Assembly: GCA_964395545.1 (NCBI GenBank)
Contig: CAYNAW010000036.1
Coordinates: forward strand, 1 to 15,192
Origin: CAYGVX01 sp964395545
GTDB lineage: Archaea > Thermoproteota > Bathyarchaeia > Bathyarchaeales > SOJC01
Length of the DNA: 15,192 nucleotides
Direction of reading: 5' to 3'
Notes under the pieces: model-generated
Told to the model about the DNA's origin: nothing
What the model saw: only the letters and a program-made list of their open reading frames with translations
The model's database searches: none
Translations under genes and position numbers: made by a program
Part shown: positions 1 to 7,025 of the stretch, piece by piece
Layout of the letters: each line of letters opens with the position of its first letter
Position numbering within the stretch: the stretch's first letter is position 1

Positions 1-628
1 CGTTCAGCACGGATCTTATGGACTTATTGAGGGCCTCCACTTCGGCTTCAGATAGACTCTGTATGACTCGTCGCGGATGAATCCGTGAGCTGAAGAGTAT
101 ATCCTGGACGTAGACGTTGCCGATGCCGGCGATGTTCTTTTGGTCGAGGAGAAAGGACTTGATGTTGCCACGCTTGCCGCGGAGCAACTGCTTGAAGTAG
201 TTGAGCGTGAATTCCTTGTCTATCGGTGAAACGCCCAATTTCGAAGTGAGTTTGTGTTCATCGAGTTTGTCTGCCCTTAACAGGTGGAGGTAGCAGAACC
301 ACCAAGCGCGGATAGTGAATCCCGTGCCGTCATTCATGGCGACTCTTATTCCGTATTTATCGGGCAGCTTGTCGCCTTTCTGGAAGTGTATGACATCTGC
401 GCCCATTCCTGGGTTGAACAGCAACACGTGGTCTGAGCTCAGCTGTATGAACAGCCATTTTCCCCGGCTATTGACTGCACTTATGCTTTTTCCGACGACT
501 GTTTCTTGGAACTGTTTTAAAGAAACGTTTAGGCATTTAGGGTTTGCAACCTCGGCTTTTGAAACCTTTTTGCCCACGAGTTCTTTGCTCATCTGGCGGC
601 TCAGGGTTATAATCTCGGGAAGCTCCAT
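1..628 (-). CDS. Fpg/Nei-family DNA glycosylase-like protein, C-terminus outside window
   Basis: Resembles formamidopyrimidine-DNA glycosylase, which excises oxidised bases and nicks at abasic sites. 209 residues are visible; the family usually has about 270, so the end, including any zinc finger, is off the left edge. The N-terminus reads MELPEI, matching the family's (M)PELPEV, but without the proline that becomes residue 1 and acts as nucleophile. A beta-hairpin lysine lies in SRGKWLF (about residue 57). The H2TH DNA-binding motif is clear at about 166-190, with GIGNVYVQDILF and IHPRR, including the conserved Asn171. The ATG at 628 follows a GGTGA ribosome-binding site by five bases; a GTG three codons upstream is in frame but fits this site worse. 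The gene follows the propeller gene by 97 bases on the same strand. Family is confident; glycosylase activity is doubtful because of the first residue. Confidence 0.85.
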   Translation of the reverse strand, partial: MELPEIITLSRQMSKELVGKKVSKAEVANPKCLNVSLKQFQETVVGKSISAVNSRGKWLFIQLSSDHVLLFNPGMGADVIHFQKGDKLPDKYGIRVAMNDGTGFTIRAWWFCYLHLLRADKLDEHKLTSKLGVSPIDKEFTLNYFKQLLRGKRGNIKSFLLDQKNIAGIGNVYVQDILFSSRIHPRRVIQSLSEAEVEALNKSIRSVLN

Positions 629-725
629 ATTATTCACCCGCAAACGCTTTTTGAAGGCTATTAGCGCTCTTCTTGTCTTAACAGTTACTGCTGCAGCTAC
701 ACCTCACATCTGGGGCGAGTTGCAT

Positions 726-2537
726 CTAGGGCGAAAGCTGTACTTCATTGATCTCGATTAGAGTCACCAAGTTGTTCATCTTGATCTTCGTGTCTGAAAC
801 CGTGTAGAGAACATCGCCGATGTAGAGTGACCTCTTCACATGAGATGCGGTATCAACGCATGCATCCGTCGAGGCTGTTTCTGTGTGAGTGACTCTGCCT
901 TCAAGAACCAGTCCATCTGAGAGGGATATGTTGAAAACGTAGACGCCTTGGTAGACGGGCCAGCCATACGTGTATGGGGGCACTTCTCCTTGGTAGTGTG
1001 TTGGATTCCTCTCGGTCACCATCACAGGTATTACCAGCAGGCTCTTTGACTTGTCGAAGAGGAGGGCCTTGTGGTCGCTTAAGATGGGCGACTCAGTCCC
1101 TCTGTCGCCTATCTCGTATTTTGCAATTTCTCTCGGACTCTCCACATCGCTCACGTCGAAGAGCGATATCTTCACTCCCTGATACCACGCAAAGTTACCC
1201 CCTTCTGCCTCCACAGTTTCTTTGCCTATGCCTATTATGTGGTTCTCATCGTAAGGATGCAAATAGTCCGAGTAGCCCGTTATCTTCAACTCTCCGAGTA
1301 TTCTAGGGTTCCTAGGATCTTTCAAGTCAATCACAAAGAAGGGGTCTATCTTCTTGAAGGTTACAAGATAACATCTGTCGCCCATGAACCTAACTGAATG
1401 AAGGTTTTCCCCAGCTGCGAGTCCTTCCAACTTCCCCACGATACTCAACTCCATGTCGAGGACGTATACATGGCTCGCTGAGTTCGCCAATACATTGCCT
1501 CCGGCCGTGGCTATCCTGAAGTACTCTCCGGATTCATCCATGGAGAACTGGTTTAGAACGTAGCCAGGAACTTCGCCGCTGGCCCCACACTCTATCTCCT
1601 TTTCTTCAATGTGGATTCTGTGGATGAGTGTTCTTCCGAACTCGCGGAAGGCAATGTAAATATTGTTCGATGACATGTACATCTCCCGATTGTATCCAAC
1701 CAAGAATACCTTCTGAGCGGGTTCCTCGTCGTGATACATGTCGATTGCCGTTATCGTCATGAATCGGTAGCTGTGATCTGGAGCGTCTATGTAGTAGATC
1801 TCTTCGGCAGGCGTTTCTTCGACTCTGTCTGAGAAGTATGTTTTGGGTAGTCTCACTTCACTGCCGCAGGAATCTGCAGGCATGTCTGTGAGGACATAGA
1901 CGTGGTCGCCTATCATCCTCGAGTTGAAATAGGCACCGTCTTTTGAGATAGTCTTAGCTTGGCTGGGGTTTCGTCTGTCTGAAACGTCGAAGATTCTCGT
2001 AAAGGTCTTCCCTTCCGCATCTTCGAATACGACTAGTCTGTTTCCATTGATGAATACGCCTTTCACGGTTCCGTTCATACAAATCTGCGAGAGCACTTCG
2101 GCGTTTTCAGCTGGATACGCTTTCAAGATGAAGAGGTTGTCTTTCGAAGTTGTGTAGATGAATTCTCCATCTGTCTTCGCCGTGTCGGCTTCATCTATCC
2201 CTTCTACTTGGACGTTCGTTGTCGAGTGTGAAGTGATCACAACTTCCGTAGTAGGCAAGGCGCTTAAGCCAGAGGACGCCGTCATTTTACCCGCACTCGC
2301 TAGCCCGAAAGAAATCCCCTTCGCTGTGAACTGGACCTTATAGTATGGGCTTACATCGTGCCTAGCTTCCAAGAAACTTCGCAACTCCTGATAGGAAGAG
2401 AACTTCCTCAACTCCGGCTGTGTCGAGTAGTAACGTGTGCTTTTATACGACCCCGACCACGCGGCAACTAGTGATATGGCGCCCAGCAGGAATGTAACTA
2501 TCATTGCTGAGGCAGTGGTTCTTCTCATTCTCTCCAC
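726..2537 (-). CDS. Secreted or membrane-anchored beta-propeller domain protein (COG4880-like)
   Basis: A 603-residue protein with an N-terminal hydrophobic segment at about residues 9-27 after a basic MERMRR start, typical of a signal peptide or anchor, so it probably acts outside the membrane. The rest is repetitive beta-strand sequence. Blocks such as VEGIDEADTAKTDGEFIY, RIFDVSDRRNP, FVIDLKDPRNPRILGELKITGYS and ISLFDVSDVESPREIAKY recur as blade-like units. This pattern matches the archaeal/bacterial 'beta propeller domain' proteins (PF09826/COG4880), whose ligands are unknown. There is no sortase or PGF-type C-terminal signal. The start is uncertain: GTG 2537 gives this extent, while ATG 2528, three codons later and five bases after GGTGG, is about equally likely. 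It lies nine bases after the stop of a 45-aa membrane peptide, implying cotranscription. Family confidence is high; function is unknown. Confidence 0.85.
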   Translation of the reverse strand: MERMRRTTASAMIVTFLLGAISLVAAWSGSYKSTRYYSTQPELRKFSSYQELRSFLEARHDVSPYYKVQFTAKGISFGLASAGKMTASSGLSALPTTEVVITSHSTTNVQVEGIDEADTAKTDGEFIYTTSKDNLFILKAYPAENAEVLSQICMNGTVKGVFINGNRLVVFEDAEGKTFTRIFDVSDRRNPSQAKTISKDGAYFNSRMIGDHVYVLTDMPADSCGSEVRLPKTYFSDRVEETPAEEIYYIDAPDHSYRFMTITAIDMYHDEEPAQKVFLVGYNREMYMSSNNIYIAFREFGRTLIHRIHIEEKEIECGASGEVPGYVLNQFSMDESGEYFRIATAGGNVLANSASHVYVLDMELSIVGKLEGLAAGENLHSVRFMGDRCYLVTFKKIDPFFVIDLKDPRNPRILGELKITGYSDYLHPYDENHIIGIGKETVEAEGGNFAWYQGVKISLFDVSDVESPREIAKYEIGDRGTESPILSDHKALLFDKSKSLLVIPVMVTERNPTHYQGEVPPYTYGWPVYQGVYVFNISLSDGLVLEGRVTHTETASTDACVDTASHVKRSLYIGDVLYTVSDTKIKMNNLVTLIEINEVQLSP

Positions 2538-2546
2538 CCCACCAGA

Positions 2547-2684
2547 CTATCCTCCTTCTTTCTCGAGTTTGCTGCCCATTACCTCGATGAGACTGCCTAT
2601 TTTGTAGACCACGTAAGCCAGCAAGATGATTATGACAAAGACTCCGAAGTCTTGCAGTAAACGCATCAGTTCTGACAAAGTCAT
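2547..2684 (-). CDS. Small single-pass membrane peptide (45 aa)
   Basis: A 45-codon gene. The ATG at 2684 lies nine bases after a strong GGAGGTG ribosome-binding site (about 2694-2700, read on the minus strand). The product starts MTLSELMRLLQDFG, continues with one hydrophobic helix (VFVIIILLAYVVY, about residues 15-27), and ends in a charged tail (KLEKEGG). Its stop lies nine bases before the GTG of the propeller gene, so the two are probably cotranscribed and perhaps translationally coupled. I know no family for it. It could be a membrane partner of the propeller protein, but that is inference from position. A longer reading through the same bases in another frame (2443-2736) gives a Cys/His/Arg-rich sequence with no hydrophobic pattern and does not use the ribosome-binding site. 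Confidence 0.7.
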   Translation of the reverse strand: MTLSELMRLLQDFGVFVIIILLAYVVYKIGSLIEVMGSKLEKEGG

Positions 2685-2990
2685 TTTCCATTACACCTCC
2701 TGCTGAAAGAGTGCAAAGCCTGTGACTTAATGCCACGTTTTAGAACACGTTGTACTACAAATAGAACAGCAGGATGATGAAGGACTCTTGCTTCTCACCT
2801 AGGCTGAATTCCCAATACATGTTACGTGCGTGCAGAGGTGTATGCCTTCGCGAACAGCAAAGGCTGATGTGACTGAACCACAGAATCGGGAAGCATGAGC
2901 TCGAATGACCATGTGGTTTTGAAGCTCCCATAGCTTTTTACCGAGGTATTGACTAGTAGACTAAAAACATGCCGTTATGGGATGAAAGAA
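2685..2990. other. Divergent intergenic region between propeller operon and AIM24-like gene
   Basis: These 306 bases separate two divergently transcribed units and should hold both promoters. On the plus side a T-rich box at 2933-2942 is a candidate TATA element. On the minus side the GGAGGTG ribosome-binding site of the 45-aa peptide is clear, but I find no convincing TATA box for that unit. No tRNA-like fold, repeat or supported small reading frame is visible in the rest. Confidence 0.5.
2933..2942 (+). promoter_or_regulatory. Candidate TATA box of the AIM24-like gene
   Basis: The sequence GCTTTTTACC is T-rich in a mixed-composition region. Transcription would start around 2963-2967, roughly 20-28 bases ahead of the two candidate ATG codons (2982, 2991). 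The match to an archaeal TATA box is only partial. Confidence 0.35.
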
Positions 2991-3686
2991 ATGCAGTACG
3001 ATATAAAGTATAGACCGTCCTACTCGATGCTCGTAGTCAAGTTGAACCCCGGCGAGACTATAACCGCCGAGTCAGGGTCGATGACTTACATGGGTTCTGA
3101 CATAGATGTCCAAACTCGGAGACGGGAACAGAGTATCCTCGGCAGTTTGGGGCTGAAGCTGATTGGGCGCCAGTCTTTCTGGGTCAACGAGTACAGCGCG
3201 CCGCAGAACGCTGGAGAAATTGCCTTCGTCTCGGCTCCTGTCGGCGACATCGAAACCCTTGAAGTCACACCTAGTCAAGGCTATATCATCCAGAAGGCTG
3301 CCTACATTGCCTCTACCCAGAACGTGAACTTGGACATTCAGTGGCAAGGCTTCACGAAGGGACTGTTCGGACAGGGATTGTTCATGATAAAGGTGACGGG
3401 CACCGGAATGCTGTTCATAAACACCTTCGGCGCTATAGACAAGCACACGCTCAGGTCTGACCAGACCTTGGTCGTCGACAACTTTCACCTAGTGGCCTTC
3501 AGCGACACCTGTAACTACAAGGTTAAGAAGTTTGGGGGGCTGAAGGAGACTCTGCTAGGCGGAGAAGGCTTGGTAACCGAGATTAAGGGTCCAGGCGACG
3601 TGTACATCCAGACAAAGAACCTGAGGGAGTTCGTCGAGTGGCTCTGGACGCTACTGGAGCCACGGGTCAGGGCGAGAGCGAGGTAG
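2991..3686 (+). CDS. AIM24 / TIGR00266 family protein
   Basis: 231 residues from the chosen ATG. The family is recognisable from start to end: MQYDIKYRPSYSMLVVKLNPGE, then AESGSMTYM, GLFGQGLFMIKVTG, GMLFINTFGAI, LVVDNFHLVAF, and FGGLKETLLGGEGLV near the C-terminus. These all-beta proteins are widespread in prokaryotes and resemble yeast Aim24, a mitochondrial protein involved in inner-membrane organisation; the prokaryotic function is not settled. No signal peptide or membrane helix is present. I chose ATG 2991 because the family starts at this point; ATG 2982 (adding MKE) and TTG 2949 are in frame upstream. The Nudix gene follows closely on the same strand, suggesting one transcript. Confidence 0.88.
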   Translation: MQYDIKYRPSYSMLVVKLNPGETITAESGSMTYMGSDIDVQTRRREQSILGSLGLKLIGRQSFWVNEYSAPQNAGEIAFVSAPVGDIETLEVTPSQGYIIQKAAYIASTQNVNLDIQWQGFTKGLFGQGLFMIKVTGTGMLFINTFGAIDKHTLRSDQTLVVDNFHLVAFSDTCNYKVKKFGGLKETLLGGEGLVTEIKGPGDVYIQTKNLREFVEWLWTLLEPRVRARAR

Positions 3687-3697
3687 GGGCAGCGAGT

Positions 3698-4111
3698 GTG
3701 GGGTTCAGCGGCAGAACAGTGACAGCAATAGTCGAGTTCCCAGACCGACAGATACTCCTTGTCAAGAGGGGCACCGTGGTTTTCAAGGACTATTGGGCGC
3801 TGCCAGGCGGAAGAGTTGATGACGGGGAGACTGCTGAGCAAGCCATTGTGCGGGAAGTGAAGGAAGAGACAGGGCTTCGAGTAGAGATAGTAAAGAAGAT
3901 GGGTGAATACCACGAAGTAGGCGTTCAGGACGGGATAGCATACGACTACTACCCAACCTGCTTCCTAGTAAAAATGGTGAGCGGAGAGATCAGAAGACAG
4001 GAGAAAGAGATCGAAGAGATTCGCCTGTTCAGTCTCAACGAGCTTCCTGAGAAGCTTGCCTTTGAACACTCAAGCATGATTCGAGACTACATGAGCATGT
4101 TTCAGGAATAG
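3698..4111 (+). CDS. Nudix hydrolase
   Basis: A 137-residue protein of the Nudix superfamily, which hydrolyses nucleoside diphosphates linked to another group. The Nudix box is complete: G38, five residues, E44, seven residues, then REVKEETGL (R52, E53, E56, E57, G59), giving the Mg2+-binding glutamates. It starts VGFSGRTVTAIVEF with early beta strands, as usual. I placed the start at GTG 3698, 11 bases after the AIM24-like stop, with GAGGT ahead of it. The frame stays open back to GTG 3638, but that extension would overlap the upstream gene by 49 bases and reads as low-complexity Gly/Ala/Thr. GTG 3719 is a second alternative. VVFKDYWALPGG is typical of ADP-ribose pyrophosphatase-like or mutator-type members; the substrate cannot be read from sequence. 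Confidence 0.88.
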   Translation: MGFSGRTVTAIVEFPDRQILLVKRGTVVFKDYWALPGGRVDDGETAEQAIVREVKEETGLRVEIVKKMGEYHEVGVQDGIAYDYYPTCFLVKMVSGEIRRQEKEIEEIRLFSLNELPEKLAFEHSSMIRDYMSMFQE

Positions 4112-4310
4112 ACGAACTCGCGTTTCTGACTATGAGATATGAAACCCAACAGCAAAAACCCGAAATGCACTGTACTTGAAGACAAGAAGCCTGCCCAGTT
4201 ATCTTTGCTGCCTATGAGCAGCATACAAAAACGGTTCGTTCCACGCATAAGCACACAAACACACAAAACCGCAAACTACAAAACAAACGATACCCAGAAC
4301 TGAAGCAAGA

Positions 4311-4895
4311 ATGAACACCAAAAAACTGCCTCCCGGACAACACGAAACTGGCCATCTCCTGGAATGGAACATCGAACACCCCGGCATCACTCCGAAAAAC
4401 CCCAAAATTGACCTAAAAACGTGGACCCTAACAATTGATGGAGAAGTCAAAAACCCTCAAGAACTAACTTGGCAACAGCTCCTCCGTCTCCCAAGTATCC
4501 AATCTGTAAGCGACTTCCACTGCGTCGAAGGCTGGAGTGTCACAAACCTCAGATGGCACGGAATCAAATTCCTCACCGTAACCCAACTCGTACGACCAAA
4601 CAAAAACGCGGCGCACGCCACCTTCACCTGCGCAGACGGCTACACCACCTCCTTAGCTCTCCCAGAACTCCTGCAAGATGATGTTTTACTCGCCACCAAA
4701 GTCAACGACAAACCTCTCGAAACCCCGATCGGGGGGCCACTCCGACTCGTCGTCCCGCAAAAGTACGCCTACAAAAGCGCCATGTGGATAGAGAGAATTA
4801 CATTCACAAGAACGAAAGAACTCGGGTTCTGGGAGAAGAGGGGCTATAGCGACACAGCCGATGTCCGGAAGAACGATAGATTCACAATGCGCTAA
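4311..4895 (+). CDS. Sulfite-oxidase-type molybdopterin-binding oxidoreductase, cytoplasmic
   Basis: 194 residues forming a single oxidoreductase molybdopterin-binding domain (PF00174 type, as in sulfite oxidase and MsrP/YedY). Signatures are LTIDGEVKNPQELTW (about 40-54), FHCVEGWSV with molybdenum-ligand Cys71, LRWHGIKF, the loop GGPLRLVVPQKYAYKSAMWIERI, and the C-terminal GFWEKRGYSD. Unlike MsrP it has no twin-arginine signal peptide, heme domain or dimerisation domain, so it should act in the cytoplasm. The substrate is unknown. No strong ribosome-binding site precedes the ATG. Its coding strand is A/C-rich, unlike the genes to the left, hinting at a different origin. A winged-helix/zinc protein follows 60 bases later on the same strand. 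Confidence 0.88.
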   Translation: MNTKKLPPGQHETGHLLEWNIEHPGITPKNPKIDLKTWTLTIDGEVKNPQELTWQQLLRLPSIQSVSDFHCVEGWSVTNLRWHGIKFLTVTQLVRPNKNAAHATFTCADGYTTSLALPELLQDDVLLATKVNDKPLETPIGGPLRLVVPQKYAYKSAMWIERITFTRTKELGFWEKRGYSDTADVRKNDRFTMR

Positions 4896-4955
4896 ATCAC
4901 ACAAGACACACAAAATACTAAAGCCTCAAAGACCAAATAGAGATAGGAGATCTCC

Positions 4956-5534
4956 ATGCCCATAACAAAAAGCGAATTCGAGAACGGAAGAATCCACAAC
5001 ACCCTGGAAGAGGAAATCGTCGCGTTTCTCAGCGAACGAAAAGACCGTGCATTCACATCTCAAGAAATAATGGAAGGACTGCGTTACCACGCAGAATTCA
5101 ATACGCCCGAAATCTCCAGAATGTCAGCTTTCGCCGTCGCCGACTTCACAACGTTCCTCCACCACTTGGTGGAAAGAGGAACAATCAAGATGAAAATTGT
5201 CCGAGGTCGGATGTACCTCACAGCAGCGGAAGCCCAGTCAGCAAGATGCCCAAAATGCAGGGTAGAAATCACCAACCCTAAGAAGACGTGGAATATGACG
5301 GGGCGACCTAACAAGAAAGGCGAGACGTTCCAACTCCAGATAGGGCTCTACCAATGTCCACAGCATGGGCCGTTCCGAGCAGTGTTGAGCAAGCAGAAAA
5401 TCCCCGCAGGAGCAGGCACAACTGCCACCAAGATGAAGAAAGCAACCAAACGGAGAACGCGTCGAGCAAAATCCAAAGTCACCCGGAAAACAAAGGAGAA
5501 AAAACGCAAATCAAGCCCATGGCTACTCATCTAA
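4956..5534 (+). CDS. Winged-helix plus zinc-binding protein with basic C-terminal tail
   Basis: 192 residues in three parts. Residues 1-90 begin MPITKSEFENG and carry a helix-rich segment (LEEEIVAFLSERKDRAFTSQEI, then FLHHLVERGTIKMKIVRGRMYL) that reads as a winged helix; a similar MPIS..EF..G opening is familiar from archaeal hypothetical regulators. Residues 98-137 hold C98-P-K-C101 and C134-P-Q-H137, a probable zinc site. Residues about 146-188 form a Lys/Arg-rich tail like a nucleic-acid contact. The ATG follows GGAGA by six bases. I infer a DNA- or RNA-binding regulator; I do not know a named family. Its TAA overlaps the stop of the converging broken gene, and a run of six T at 5544-5549 may end its transcript. 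It shares the A/C-rich composition of the preceding molybdopterin gene and may regulate it. Confidence 0.75.
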   Translation: MPITKSEFENGRIHNTLEEEIVAFLSERKDRAFTSQEIMEGLRYHAEFNTPEISRMSAFAVADFTTFLHHLVERGTIKMKIVRGRMYLTAAEAQSARCPKCRVEITNPKKTWNMTGRPNKKGETFQLQIGLYQCPQHGPFRAVLSKQKIPAGAGTTATKMKKATKRRTRRAKSKVTRKTKEKKRKSSPWLLI

Positions 5535-5855
5535 GTCACCATCTTTTTTCCGGTCTCTCTGATAGACAGGGCCAACGCTGCGCCTATCCCTCTCCCAAAC
5601 GCAGAACCAAGTCTCTGTCTGAAGTTCCAAGGTATCCCAAGCAAGCTTACTGTGAAACCGGTGAGATAGTCGTAAGCGGAAGAACGAAGAACGAACTGAG
5701 CTTGGTGAATAGGCTGCGGCGGGCAGGAAAACTCCCACGATGCTTTTCTGGAACGACTCGAGCAAACGCGCAGTCATGGAGATTTGCTCCACAGCAGAGA
5801 CGGACTCCCGAAACATCCCAACAGAATCGAGGAACAACGTTCGGTGCCACGGCAT
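5531..5855 (-). pseudogene. Frameshifted small gene, unknown family (7-bp tandem duplication)
   Basis: Two coding-like halves lie in different frames. The first, from ATG 5855, reads MPWHRTLFLDSVGMFRESV and continues to FLPAAAYSPSSVRSS. The second, in the next frame, reads AYDYLTGFTVSLLGIPWNF and continues to RETGKKMVT with a TAG at 5531-5533. At 5679-5692 the plus strand reads GAAGAAC twice in direct tandem. Removing one copy joins the halves exactly, giving 105 residues. The start is 34 bases after the stop of the pyroglutamyl-peptidase gene on the same strand, and the stop shares bases with the converging gene's TAA; both suit a real gene in a compact genome. No ribosome-binding site is obvious, so the start may be the later ATG (MFRESV). 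I do not recognise the protein. The lesion may be a true mutation or an assembly error. Confidence 0.55.
5679..5692. repeat. 7-bp direct tandem duplication
   Basis: GAAGAAC occurs twice without a gap (5679-5685 and 5686-5692). Its length is not a multiple of three, and it sits at the point where the coding frame of the minus-strand gene changes. Confidence 0.9.
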
Positions 5856-5889
5856 AACTCAACAGATGCGCGTGCTTGTGCGAAATCGG

Positions 5890-6543
5890 CTAGCTTCTCA
5901 TATTCTCCATGGTTACTCTGATCGCGATTTCAACGGCCTTGATAATCCTCTCTAATTCCATGAACGGTATCGTTCCCTTTCCAGCTTCCTGCAACTGTGC
6001 CGCCTGTGACGGTAGACTCGGAACATGTATGAACCCTGCTGGTATGTCTTGCCCGTCGCTGCGTAATTTGTGCATCATATGGAAGAACAGCTGGTTGCAG
6101 CCGAAAGTTCCAGCTGTATAGGAGATTTCCGATGGGACTGCGTTTTCCCGCATCCTGCCAAGAATTTCCCGGACAGGCAGTATAGTGAAGTATGCTGCAG
6201 GTGCTTCTGGATCCAGAATTTCGTCTTCTGGTCGGCTTCCGCAATTGTAGACGATGCTGGACTCTTTTAGGTCTACGAAGTTTGCGGCGACTCTTTCCAA
6301 GGAAATGACCGGTCGAAAAGATTGTCCAAGGCTCATCATTATCCTTGGTTGGTGATTGTCTATTATCTCTTCGATCTTGGTTCTTATTTCCTTGTATCGA
6401 AGCGGTATCTGGAAAGACTTGATTCTGAAGTTCCCAAGTTCTCTGTCGTTGAATGCTTTTGCAGCCTCCCAAGAAGGGTTAACTGGGAAGCCTGCAAAGG
6501 GTTCAAATCCGGTTAGGACGATTGGTTTTCTCGATTCTTTCAT
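5890..6543 (-). CDS. pcp: Pyroglutamyl-peptidase I (peptidase family C15)
   Basis: 217 residues, the usual length. It removes N-terminal pyroglutamate from peptides in the cytoplasm. All three catalytic regions are present: Glu83 in ISLERVAANF, Cys149 in SYTAGTFGCNQLF, and His173 in GFIHVPSLPSQ. The N-terminus IVLTGFEPFAGFPVNPSWEA is the standard family opening. The ATG at 6543 lies 25 bases after the thioredoxin-like stop, with no strong ribosome-binding site, so it probably shares that transcript. The broken gene follows 34 bases downstream. Why a peptide-trimming enzyme sits with redox genes is not evident; shared transcription may only be convenience. Confidence 0.93.
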   Translation of the reverse strand: MKESRKPIVLTGFEPFAGFPVNPSWEAAKAFNDRELGNFRIKSFQIPLRYKEIRTKIEEIIDNHQPRIMMSLGQSFRPVISLERVAANFVDLKESSIVYNCGSRPEDEILDPEAPAAYFTILPVREILGRMRENAVPSEISYTAGTFGCNQLFFHMMHKLRSDGQDIPAGFIHVPSLPSQAAQLQEAGKGTIPFMELERIIKAVEIAIRVTMENMRS

Positions 6544-6568
6544 CCAGTTTTCACGGTCGTTGGTTACA

Positions 6569-7003
6569 TTATGCCTTCTCTTTTTCCATCATCGTTGCTA
6601 TAGTGATGGCGGATTCGATGTTCTTCTTGAGTTCGCTCATGGTAGGTGAGGAGTTTTTGTAGTATTCAACCGTCCCGCGGTCTTTAGTTCTGAAGAGAAT
6701 CAGGTTTGTGGGATAGAAGTAGTGACCGAGCACGCCTTTGCTTCTCTTTGATTCCTCGATAAATTCGGGGGAATACTTGACGTGTACTCGAGTGAAAACC
6801 ACTGCATCTCCGTGTTTCTGCATGAGGTTCCTTGCTAATCTGTCTAACTTGGGCTTCTGTTTCTCGCATGCTGGGCAACCGTCTCGGGTAATGGCTATAA
6901 CGTATGTTGTTCCAATCTCGCGGGCCAAATGCTCGGCAGCAGGTTTACGTGTCTTCGCAATTTCCTTCTCGAGCTTGGAGTACTCGACCTGGTTGATTGC
7001 CAT
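6569..7003 (-). CDS. Thioredoxin-fold protein with CPAC active site
   Basis: 144 residues. TTYVIAITRDGCPACEKQKP contains a redox CxxC (Cys43-Pro-Ala-Cys46) after a hydrophobic beta strand, and YPTNLILF supplies the expected cis-proline (Pro98) before a later strand. A helical N-terminal extension (about 30 residues) precedes the fold, and no signal peptide is seen, so a cytoplasmic disulfide reductase or peroxidase-partner role is likely. The CPAC site differs from the CGPC of classical thioredoxins. A good TATA box lies about 27 bases before the ATG, which implies a leaderless mRNA. The gene lies downstream of superoxide dismutase and the broken desulforedoxin-like gene, consistent with oxidative-stress or thiol homeostasis. 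Confidence 0.85.
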   Translation of the reverse strand: MAINQVEYSKLEKEIAKTRKPAAEHLAREIGTTYVIAITRDGCPACEKQKPKLDRLARNLMQKHGDAVVFTRVHVKYSPEFIEESKRSKGVLGHYFYPTNLILFRTKDRGTVEYYKNSSPTMSELKKNIESAITIATMMEKEKA

Positions 7004-7025
7004 GGCGTCTTATCAATGGAAGAGG

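Noticed and set aside
2443..2736. 97-codon minus-strand frame overlapping the 45-aa peptide and the propeller gene start
   Set aside because: Overlaps the propeller signal-peptide region, has no hydrophobic or domain pattern, and the nearby ribosome-binding site fits the 45-aa frame.
3638..3697. Longer N-terminus for the Nudix protein from GTG 3638
   Set aside because: Adds 20 low-complexity residues overlapping the AIM24-like gene; GTG 3698 begins just before the Nudix fold.
4244..4280. CACACAAACACACAAAACC-like low-complexity stretch
   Set aside because: Irregular A/C-rich spacer without a repeat unit; matches the local base bias rather than a CRISPR or operator array.
4199..4450. Hydrophobic Cys-rich minus-strand frame opposite the molybdopterin gene start
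   Set aside because: Its composition is the complement of the A/C-rich plus strand; it overlaps a confident gene.
5354..5857. 167-codon plus-strand frame across the end of the winged-helix gene and the broken gene
   Set aside because: Overlaps the confident gene out of frame and reads as Arg/Ser/Thr-rich sequence without structure.
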